From NCBI RefSeq assembly GCF_901709675.1, contig NC_051096.1:2323001-2387000 (forward strand): a stretch of DNA of 64,000 nucleotides. Reading direction: 5' to 3'. Origin of the DNA: Syngnathus acus (Eukaryota > Chordata > Actinopteri > Syngnathiformes > Syngnathidae). Shown here piece by piece: positions 1 to 11,600 of the stretch. Positions within the stretch are counted from its first letter, which is position 1, and the number at the start of each line of letters is the position of its first letter. The notes beneath the pieces are model-generated. The model was not told the origin of the DNA. It did no database searches and saw only the letters and a program-made list of their open reading frames with translations. A program made the position numbers and the translations under genes.

Positions 1-2658
1 CTTGCTATCATTTGGGGGCGATTATGCATACTATGCAGTCTGCTAAAGACTTCTGCAAGGGACGGAATGGTCAGTTGCCCAGCATCCGCTCAGCGAATGA
101 AGGCAAATTCTTGAATGGTGAGCGCCTAGACAAACCGACAATCCTGCGATCATCCCGCAATGCTCGCCAGCATCTTTTTAACTAGCGCTTGTTCTGCTTT
201 TCTCAAGATCACGTAAGAGGATATGGGTATGGTTGGTTGGGACTCGTGCGGAAGAACAGCAAGTGGGAGTACCTTGACGGAACATCTACCGTAAGTGAAA
301 TGTTGAGAGTGACCTAAAATGTTGTCATTTGTCCAGAATGAAGATGTCGTACTGAAATGCAAATGATAAAAGTGAGATACAAACTGTCATTTAAAAAGAA
401 AGTTTACTTGAAAAAAAAAACAAGAGTCAAAGTTTGACCGGAATGGCCGCAATCTTACAAGAAGAGGAAGAAAAGTTTTTCAGAAAATCAGCTGGAACAA
501 GGACAAAGCTGCAGTTTGATTGCAATTAGAATTATAGTTGACAAGAGCAAATGAAAGGAAAAGCCATCATGCGCTCTAGTCACTTCCGTCATGTGTGCAG
601 GCCGACGTCCCTTGGCCTTTTGGAAGGGTACCGGCTTATACAAATGAAAACTGCGCATACACGAGCAGCTATGGAACTATTTATGATAGTAATTGCCACA
701 CCAGGGTAACAGCCATCTGCAAAAAAGGTCTGAAAGTCACAACAGCTGCTTTTGCCCTTGCACGCGCGCTCACATACTTGATCCCTCTTACAGCCAAGGT
801 CCGAGAGGCTGTTACTGCTCTTGCGCCGTCAACATTGACGCCAGGTGGGCGTCACATCCGTGGTCGCGCTCTTGTCGTCAGTTGGCCCTCAAGTGACGCG
901 AGTCTCACTTGCAGATAGGACCAAAAGGTGGGACGGGTGGGTAGACAACCGCTTTGACTTCTCCTACCTGCTCGACCCCAAGTCTCGGAAGACCTGGCAG
1001 GAGGCGCGAGACGACTGCGTCAGCCGCGGAGGTGACCTGCTCAGCATCACCAACTCAAATGAGCAGTTGTATATCGAAGGTAAACTGCCCAGAGGGCACG
1101 ATAGAGGCTCAGACAGTTTATGCCACATGAACTCCAGAAGGAACACACGCAATGTTCAAACACTTGGTCGTTGTTTTACTTCGATCCAAAGTTTACGCCC
1201 TTAAGATGACCAGTCGCTCTCTATGGTTGGGAGCCAATGCCAATATCACTGAAGGCAGCAAGTGGACTGATGGATCCCCGTTCACTTACAAAAACCTGAA
1301 AACAGGTCGGCCTATAACCCGACGAATGTCTGTCGGCGACAAAACGAACAAGTGCTTAGCATCTGTTGTCTCCTTCCAGGCATCGCCGGAGAAGGCCCCG
1401 GTGAAAGCTGCCTTTCCTTGCTCACTGCCGACGGCCGCTGGAAATTTGAGGATTGCAAAGAAAAAACAAACTACATCTGCAAGAAAAGAGGAAGAGGTAA
1501 TGTGCCGCTTGGCGCTCCCAAGATGTCCAAATGCCTCGCGTCCAGAAAAGTGCCGAGTTCCTCCCGTGCCCTCCAGACTCCGTGCTTTTTACATTGACGT
1601 TTTACATTTTATCAAACCACTCATTGTTAAACTCTGATCCGAGACAGCCGGTATAATTTCTTCACCTGAGATGGTCTCAAACAAGATTAAATTGTTAAAT
1701 TTGTATCAGAGCCACCTAACCCAATTCTATTCTCTGTACGGCGGCATTTCTTGAGGGCTAAAAGTACCCACGTCCTAACCCACACTCAGTGAGCTTGAAG
1801 AAGTGGAACATGCAATATGCGTAAAATAAAAAAATACCGCAATCCCCCAAATGTTTCCTCAGTCGGTCAGAGGTCGTGTGACAGGGCCAACGGCTGGTTT
1901 CCTTTCGGCTCCCGTTGCTACAAGAAGATTATGACACCCAACGGTTGGCTGGGGGCTCGGTACGACTGCTTCTGGGAGGGCGGCGACCTGGTCTCCGTTG
2001 CCTCATCGGACAAGGAAGCCTTTGTGAAGAAGCAAATCGGCGATGACCCCTTCTGGATCGGACTCTCCAATCTGGTGAGACGGAAGCGCAAGCAGTTGAT
2101 TCTCTACTGGTACGCGACTGACAACCGGGATTGGTCTGTGCAGAAATGCGACGAGGCTTGGTGTCGGTATGACAAGAAGCAAAAGAACCTGACGTGGTCC
2201 AATGTCCGCGTGACGGGAAACTACTCCAACTGGGACTCACGTCAGGTTGGAAGGTAAAAAGGTCACGTCTTTACGTTGTTTTACTGTCAGGCAAGGTTTT
2301 GGATCCCCTTTCCAAAATGGGAAAGAGCACGTGTGACGAGGGGGAAAAAAGCTTTTGTCAATTTTTCATCAGAGAGCAAGAAAAAATAGAGATGTTTTTC
2401 ACGACTTCTCCCGACAGCTCCGACGAAGAGTCCTGCGCGTACGTCAACCAAGGCGTGAGGACTCAGCCTGGAAAGTGGCGACACGGCTCGTGCGGATCCT
2501 CGTTGCCGTACATGTGTGAGCGCCCGATGAACGGTAAGCCTGCTCAGGAGTTGTCATTTTGATGTGGAAATGGACATTTCAATTGTGTGGTCTTTCTGCA
2601 GACTGCCCGGAGGGCTGGCCGTGTGCCTTCAAAGACTTCGGTTACGATCGGGTGGACA
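1..2658 (+). other. First CTLD triplet (A1-B1-C1) of the lectin gene
   Basis: Exons: A1 1-117, 220-290, 601-727; linker 794-844; B1 915-1079, 1192-1305, 1380-1496; C1 1863-2074, 2144-2253, 2418-2533, 2602-2658. A1 starts mid-domain at the Cys-Tyr-His motif. Each CTLD ends in the usual cysteine (AICKK, YICKK, YMCERP). B1 has lost two N-terminal cysteines kept in B2: KCGWW is KRWDGW here, and DFCYL is DFSYL. It probably lacks the N-terminal disulfide. C1 carries a FWIGLSNL core. All junctions agree in phase. Confidence 0.85.
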
Positions 2659-5600
2659 GTGAGTGGCAGCCACGCGTGTTTTTACTCCTGCGTCGTCCCG
2701 CCGTGCTTTTCTAATCCATGTTTGTTTGTGGCTCCAGCTTCCTCCTGCGACCCTGGTGAATTCCTGTTTGACGATTCTTGCTATCATTTTGAGGGGATGA
2801 AGATGGTGCAGCGAGCCGCCGAGAGGTTTTGCAATGAACGCAAAGGTCACCTCGCCAGCGTCCTCGCAGCGAACGAAGGCAATTTCTTGGCAGGTGAGCG
2901 CTAAGACCAAGTGTCTAGAAACATCCGACAAGTGGATGCTCTTTTGTGCTGAAGCGCTTGTGCTGCTTACCTCAAGCTCACATGCGAGACCCAGAAGGAT
3001 CTCGGCCTTTTGTGGGACTGAGGAAGAACAAAAACAACTTTGAGTGGATTGACGGAAAATCTACAGTAAGTAAAACATTTACTGCAGTCTAAAAACACGC
3101 TCAAGTGACATCCGCTGTGTCTTCCGCAGGACAACGTCACGCAGTTGATTGGAAAGAAGTCGACAGTATCCGATGAGTGCTTTGCTCTGTCAGCTTCTGG
3201 ACAATTTGATGAGTGGTCCTGCACTAAAGAGCAGCCATCGATGTGCAAAAAAGGTCCGCAAGTCACCACAGTACACTTTGCCCTTTAACCTGTCATTGCT
3301 CTCATATTTGATCCCCCTTGCGTTCTTGCAGCCAAGGTCCGAGAGGCTCGCCCTGTTTTGCTGTCATCAAGAGGTGAGCGTCCCACCCTGCAGCCGACAC
3401 ATGGTCGGTCGCCACTTTGCCCTCAAGTGACACGGGTCTCGCTTGCAGGCTGGAGTGAAAAGTGCGGCTGGTGGATGGACAACCCGTCCAACGACTTCTG
3501 CTACCTGATCAACCGCGAGTCTCGCAAGACCTGGCAGGAGGCGCGAGACGACTGCATCGGCCTCGGAGGCGACCTGCTCAGCATCACCCACTCATATGAA
3601 CAGAACTTCATACAAGGTAAACTGCCCCGAGGACACGATGGAGGCTCACGCAGTTTATGCCGCATGGACTCCAGAAGGAACACACGCACCTGTACGATGT
3701 TCAAACACTTGGTCGTTGTTTAACTTCGATCCAAAGGTCTGCACGCCCTTCAGCTGACCAGTCCCACTCTGTGGTTGGGCGCCAATGCCAATATCACTGA
3801 CGACGGCATCGAGTGGATTGACGGATCGATTTCCACTTACAAAAACCTGAAAACAGGTCGGCCTATAACCCGGCAAATGTTTGTCGTCGACAAAACTGAG
3901 GCATGCTTAGCATCTGTCGTCTCCTTCCAGGCATCGCCGGAGAAGGTGGACGCTGCCTTTCCTTGCTCACTGCCGACGGCCGCTGGGCAAAAGCCGATTG
4001 TGAGGAGAAGCGCAGCAGCTACATCTGCAAGAAAAGAGGAAGAGGCATGATTTGATATTCGTCTTATTCTTAGAGTTGTCATCAAATGTCAAGTATTAAG
4101 GAAGGCCTCTCCTGAAGTCCCACAATAGTAGTAGGCAGGCATTCTTTTTGTGGGCGCGTCAATGGTCAGTCCCACAGTTGACACGATTGGCAATAACTTA
4201 TTGCATGTGCTTGCTTACTGAAATTTTATGCTGACAAGACAATAATGCCATTACGTGTTGATAATTCTGTATTTCTGCAATTCTAAACTAATATCTAATA
4301 TTGGTGTCCTTAGGCAATCCTAAATCAGCATGTGAGAAGGGGTGGAGTCTTTACCAGTCCAGTTGCTACAAGAAGATGGAGACCCCCAACGGTTGGCTGG
4401 GGGCTCGGTACGACTGCGTCTGGGAGGGCGGCGAGCTGGTCTCCATCGCTTCATCGGACGAGGAAGCCTTTGTGAAGGAGCAAATGGGCAAGAACCCCTT
4501 CTGGATCGGACTCTCCAATCTGGTGAGACGGAAGCGCGGGTTTTTGGTTCTCTACTGGTATGCGACTGACAACCAGGATTGGTCTCTGCAGAAATGCGCC
4601 GAGTTCTGGTGTCGGTATGACAAGAAGGAACAGAAGATGACTTGGTCTGATGCCCGTGTGACGGTGAGCTACTCCACCTGGGATTCACGTCACGTTACAA
4701 GGTAAGAAGGTCACGTCTTGACTGTTAGGCAAGGTTTTGGGGCTCGTTTCCAAAATGAGAAAGAGCACATGTAATGAGAGGAAAACCGCTTTTGTTAAAA
4801 GAGAGCAAAAAAAGAACCTCCAATTCATCCTGTTCGTAAGATGCTTTTCACGACTTGTCCCGACAGCGCCGACGTAGAGTCCTGCGTGTACGTCAACCAA
4901 GGCATGTGGACTCAGCCAGGAAAGTGGCAACACGGCTCGTGCGGATCCTCGTTGCCGTACATGTGCGAGCGCCCGCTGGACGGTAAACCTGCTCAGGAGT
5001 TGTCGTGTTGATGTCGAAAGGGACATTTCAATTGTGTGGACTTTTTGCAGACTGCCCGAAGGGTCGGTCGTGTTCCTTCAAAGACTTCGGTTACGATCGA
5101 GTGGACAGTGAGTGGCTGGCATGCTTGTTTTTACTCTTGCACCGTCCCGCCATGCTTTTCCAATCCAAGTTTGTTTGTGGCTTCAGCTTCTTCCTGCGAC
5201 CCCGGTGACTTCCTGCATGACGACTCTTGCTATCATTTTGGATGGATACCGAGGAATTGGCAGTCGGCTGAGGACTTCTGCAAGGAATGGAATGGTCACC
5301 TGGCCAGCGTCCTCTCAGCGGACGAAAATAAATTCTTGGCTGGTGAGCGCCAAGACAAACCGATGATACCGTGATCGTCCCGCAATGCTTCCCAGCATCT
5401 TTGCAACTAGCCCTTGTTCTGTTTTCCCCAAGCTCACGTGCATGATGATAGAGGATATTGGCCTTTCCTAGGCCTCAAGAAGAACAAAGACAAAAAATTT
5501 TCCTGGAGTGACGGCACGTCTGCAGTAAGCGAAACGTCTACAGCAGTCTAAAATGTTGCCATTTGTCCAGGTCGATTCCATATGAGAAAGCCAAAGTTGG

Positions 5601-8600
5601 GTTGGTCACATTGTCGCAAGAGCAGAAAAAATATAAGTGGTATCTGCTCTGTCGTCCACAGGACAACATCACGCTGGAGGGAAAACAGTCTCCAGGACGC
5701 GGTGACTGCTTTGCTCTGTCAGCTTCTGGACAATTTCATGAGTGGCCCTGCACTAAAAAGCAGCCATCCGTCTGCAAAAAAGGTTCAAAAGTCACCCACT
5801 TTGCCCTTTAACCTCTCGCTGCTCTCTCATATTTGATCCCCCTTGCGTTTTTGCAGCCAAAATCCAAGAGGCTCTTCCTGATCTGCCGTCAATGAGAGGT
5901 AGGCGTCCCACTCTGCGGCCGACACGTGTTTGGTCATTGGCCAGTTGGCCCTCAAGTCACGTGAGTCTCGCTTGCAGGCTGGACCAAAACGTGCGGCTGG
6001 TGGTTCTCCAACAACAACTTCTGCTACCTGATCAACCGCAACAATGCCAAGAACTGGCAGGAGGCGCGAGACGACTGCGTCCGCCTCGGAGGCGACCTGA
6101 TCAGTATTACCCATTCAAATGAACAGAACTTCATCAAAGGTAGGCTTATGCGCTCGATCGGGACTGTTGGTTGAGAATCTTGCGATATTTGTAGAGGCTG
6201 GCGTATTTGCCAAGGAAAGTGACATTTTGAAAGAACTTTTTTGCCAGTTGTCTTTAGTTGCTCATTCTCAAGACAAGACAAAGAAAACGTTTGTGACGTC
6301 ACCTGCAGTTGGCAACCAGACCGCAAGTAGTTGTCTTAACATTTCTTTTGCATCTGACCAGACAGGGATGCTTTTCTTTTAAATCAGTAGATGGCCTTGA
6401 TAAGGCATCATACAAAAAACTCGCCAGTATACAAAAAAAACTTTGTTTCATTGAAGATTCAGTTCCTTCAATCTATGGAAACGACGGACACAGTAAAGTG
6501 CTAAACTTGAGATGACACAAAAGTAAAAAACTAACTTTTGTATTGCGTGTCTAGGATGCCCTCATTGTCGTAGCATTAGCATCAGCTGATTTTAGCACTG
6601 TGCTTTCTTTTGTCACTTCTTGTGGATGTATTTTAAGTAGTTGTATCAGCTAATCCAGTGTTTGTCAACCACTGTCTAGTGTGCCGCGAGTGATCGTCAG
6701 GTGTGCCGTGGAAAATTATCCAATTTCATCAAATTGGTCTAAAAATATTTTTTGAAAATGAATGAATTATTATCTGCAGATAATATGCCATTGTCAAGTG
6801 TCTGTGCTGTAGTAGTGACTGGCTGCGTAATCATGTAATGATTCCTTATCACTAGATGGCAGCAGGGAGCAAATTGCATTGTACGTTAAGACAAGAGAAT
6901 TAGTGATGCATGAATGTGACCGGTACCAGCGAGAGCATTGTGGCTAGCAAGACTGTGCTGACGGTGATGGAGAAGTTTTTGAAAAGAAAAAATGTTAACT
7001 CCGATCTGGGCCCTGGACAAAATTCAGACCCAGATGAAGGCCCTAGTATGAGAAAGAAGGCAAATACCGTGAGCTTGAGGCAATACGATGAAAGATATTT
7101 CATTCGGATTTACTTTTACCTGGGATGCAACGACACCAACTCCGTTGCGCTTGGTATGTGGTGAAAAGCTATCTAACAGCGTTATGGTACCAAGCAAGCA
7201 AGTAAAATATACTGACATGCAACTTTTCATATTGTAACAGTGAAATCTTTCCCAAATATTATTGCACTTTAAGTGCACTTTTTATTTGAAAGAAGAAATA
7301 CAAAAGATGATAAGAATACATTTTTGAGTTGATTCCTATTCAAGACACTTTGATAAGAATCACTATATTGTTAATATAGGTGGCTACGTCTTAACAGATT
7401 TCTGTTGGTGTGCCTCGAGATTTTTTCCAATGAAAAGGTGTGCCGTGAATGAAAAAAGATTGACAAACACTGAGCTAATCGCATGTTTTATTCTTGGGCA
7501 CCACAAGAATGTGTTAAATGCATTTGTTAGCTTCACGCTAACGCTAGCTTACTGCGTAACCTGACTGCATTGATAAATATTGTGAGGAGATTTATTATGT
7601 TACGTGTTATGTATGGTTGGAAGGACAAGTCTTTTGCTGTTGATATCTTTTAATCAAGCTAAAGGTTTGCAGCGCAAGGAAACGCTACCTCCGCTAAAAA
7701 CTACAAACATGTCTGGCCTGGAGGAGGCGGGGTGTGAAGTATCTCATTTGCATTTAAAGACACCAAAACAGCTTACTACTCAGCCACTACTCAGAACAGG
7801 GGTAAAAGAGGAGCTTGTGACGCTATGACGACAAGAAATTCAGACAAAAGATTTGCTGTTCCACTTCATGTTGACCACAACGGAATGAGTAAAACGTCAA
7901 ATGGCTTCAATCACTCAATCACTGGTGACATCTTATTCCTGTTTGATCCAAAGGTTTGGGCTCCGCTCTTCAAAACGTTTCTTCTTTGTGGTTGGCCATC
8001 AAAACCACAATCACTCAAGATGGCTGCAAGTGGACTGACGGGTCTCCCTTTCGTTACACCCACTGGACCACAGGTCGGTCCAATATTTCTCTCCGACGGT
8101 CTGGAGCAATGGAGAGGAGCGCTTAGCATCTGCCGTCTCCTTACAGAGAGCCCTGGTAAACCCTCTGGTGAAAACTGCCTTTCCTTTCAAACTAAAAGTG
8201 AAGAGGGAAAATGGAAATTTGACAACTGCCAGAAGAAGAGCACCTACATGTGCAAGAAAAGAGCAAGAGGTAAGTTTTGACTCATGGCCAATTGGTTTTG
8301 ATGCCCATCTTTGGCTTTTGCCTCGCAGGACAGAAACCGGAACCTCCACGCCATGACGGTAAGTCAGTCTCCCCGAATCCTGAATGTTGACGTCAAAAGA
8401 TGCGAGATGGAAAAAAGACACCACGGTGCGCTCGCAGGTTTTCGGGAGATCCTTGTGTGCAACCAGCAGAAGCACGTCGACCTCTTTTGTCAGAGTGAGG
8501 GTCAAAGCGTCATCCGCATCCAGTCGGCTTTCTACGGACGGAGGAGTGGCAGCCTTTGTCCAACTCAGAGAGCAACAAAGGGTAAGACAGGACATAAATA

Positions 8601-11600
8601 AGCGTTGCATTTTGGTCCGACTATACGACCGTTGCAGCCAAAATAAGCTTCCACTCGGCCTTGTGGCTTGCAGAGACTTGCGTGGTGCGAGGAGCCCTCC
8701 CTCACTACAGGCGAAAATGTGACAACCGTCAATATTGTCTTGCTGACCCTTTCGAGGCTGCCCGGGAGACCTGCCCTGCTGTCTCCAAATACCTGCACAT
8801 GGTCTACAGCTGTGAACAGAAAGGTGGGTTTCACGTCTTTGTTGTGTCATGATGTATCTCCCAACCAGAGTTGGGGTATAACGGCACATTCTGTTCTGCT
8901 ACGGACGTGGACGCGATGATTAAAAGGTTCAGTGCATGATTCTGGGTTGTCCTCAGTGTGTCTTGACAGTTTGGTTGAGGCGGACAAGCGCATCACCGAC
9001 TCAGCGTTTGAAGCTTCGTCTTCTATGAGCGACCACAGCCCCGAGAAAGCTCACTTGAGTAGGAATTCCTGCTGGAGACCGTCACAAGATCGTACGTAGA
9101 CAACTAAAAGCTACTTCGGCACTGGTAGTTTGGTGTCCTGAGCGAGCTCGTCTCCTGCAGCCTCCACCAGCTGGATCCAGGTGAACCTCGGTCACGTGAG
9201 AAAGGTGACTGGGATTGTCACCCAGGGCTGTCCTCACACTGACCCAAGGTCCTGGGTCATCGATTTTGAGATGAAGACGAGTGTTGATGGCAAAAGCTGG
9301 ACTGAACACCCGGACGAAAAGGTGAGCGGCCAGCCAGTCACTCCGACGCCGACCGGGCTGTCCAAACTTGTCATTACAAACACAGTGCTGTTTCTAGATT
9401 AGCGGAGGGGGGGAGCACCGGTTTGGCTCGCCATTGTCCGCTCAGTACGTCCGCATCCTGCCGCTGGAGGACGGCGTTGACTTCGGCCTCAGTTTTGACC
9501 TCTTAGGATGCGCACGTGACGGTAAGCGAGTCTCTGGCGACCGAGGTTGCCGGGAAAAACATACAACCCATCTTTTGACCGCACTTTCAACAGCCTCAAC
9601 TTGACCAAGGCAATGACGTGAGTCACACTTGCCCCGGCGTTTCCGTGACGGTGAACGCCTGTCGTCAATTTGCTCGTCCTTGCCTTCTGCAGGTTCCACT
9701 GCCCACCCAAGTGCGCCAACTCCCAACACAATGTCACAGGAACCTTGGTCTACAATGAGGTACGTGATTGCTGAATCAGTGACGCTTAGACTGGAGAGGC
9801 ACTGGCTCTAAACATTTCGAAGATGAACCTACATTTCAATTGGGATTTTCCAAGTTATTTTGTTTTGAAAGATTCATTCATTTCCACACACCAATCAGTT
9901 TTAGACAGGCAGAACGGCAGAATTGCAGTACCGGTGTGATCAAAATTGTGCCCTGACATGCAAGGGAAAGGGCAGGGAGTCAAATCCTCCCTATTGTGAC
10001 CCACCAGTTGAGTTCTTGACTTGTTTTGAGTGCAGGACTCCAGCGTCTGCGCGGCCGCTATTCACGCCGGCGTCGTTCGTAACGACATTGGAGGAGACTG
10101 TATTGTGATGACAGCCGCGGCAAAGAACGGCTTTGATGCCTCCACCCGCAACGGGATCACCTCCCTCAAGTGAGTGGCCAACGTTTATGGTCAATTACCA
10201 ATAAGAGGCCCAGCTCATTGTCACGTTAACGACCTGCAGGAGTGCCGACTCGACGGATCAGGCCTTCACATTTGCAGACGGAGGTGAGTTCACAGAGCAT
10301 CTTTTCATGCTAAGCGCTCAACTACTGCTAACCTCGCCACGGGATGTCACCTGCAGAGCCGAGATGCTCGGGAGAGTCCTGGGAGGAGTTTGCAGGCTTC
10401 TGCTACAAAGCTTCTGAGGACAAGAAGGAGTGGGCCGATGCTCAAGATGTCTGCAAGAAATTGGGTGCCAATCTGGTGTCCATCCTTTCAGAGGTGGAGC
10501 AGACGTGGGTGACAAAGGCCTCCGACCTTGGTGCGCAAACGGTCTTTGTAGAACTACTCCATAGGTGGAACACCTGACCGCTAAGTGAAAGATCTGCTCG
10601 CCTTTTTCCTCTGCAGACACCAGCAACATGTGGACCGGACTGACTGACCAGAACGTACTCGGCATGTTTGAGTGGTCGGACAACCACGAGGTGACTTTCA
10701 CCGACTGGGCCCCAGAAGAACCCAAACACCTGGAAAAGGACTGCGTGGCGATGTCGCAAAAGGTGCGTGGCCAATTAAGCGCTTGCAAGAACATCTGCAT
10801 CATCCACTGAAATCCATCTTGCTCATCTTTCAGTCTGGAAGATGGAAGCAGATGAGCTGCAAGCTACCCAACAGCTTCATGTGCAAGATGCCCAAAGCGT
10901 ATTATGCAATCACCTCAGTGAAGGCAGAAGAGAGCCATTCTGGTGACATCATACTCTTGCAGAAAAGAGTGAGTTGATTTTTTTTTCCGTTCTCTGCATA
11001 AATCGTGAAGAGCATTTTTTTTATCCTCCCACTTTTCTGGACAGGTTCAAAGGACAGTTGTAATAATTTCCACACAATTTCATTTCAGTGTCAGATCTTA
11101 GCAGCATTCGCATGCGATTTCTACTCAAGATGTTTTATGTTTTGATTACATGTTTGCAGCTTGGATCAATGATCAAGCTGAAGGGAGGTCTCCGTGTGAA
11201 CAACGTCATCACCATCACAGGACGAGCAAATAAACTGGCAGATTGGTACGAGGACCCCGCCCACACGGACACAAGAATGCTAATACCACAAACGCAACTG
11301 TGTTGCAGGTTTAAAATCAGCCTGTTTGTGCCTGCCGCTGACGACGAAACCGACAACGTGGTCCCGCTGCTCCTCAAGTTGAACTTTGCAACCAAGAAGA
11401 TTTGGCTGAACTCCAGAGTGAACACAACTTGGAACAAAGGAGAGGAGCATCCCACAGAAAGCTCTGGACCCGGACAAGAAGTCAAGGTGACGTGAATCAC
11501 ACCATATTTCTACACACACTCGCACGTCCGCCTTACAGTTTTGGGGGTTCCAAACTTTCGTGTGAAATTTTCCTTATCTTTGATTGGTGCCTGTTAGTTT

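Noticed and set aside
8011-8889. A 292-codon open frame on the minus strand
   Set aside because: It is antisense to the CTLD B3 and SUEL exons, has no recognisable domain, and crosses well-supported splice sites of the plus-strand gene.
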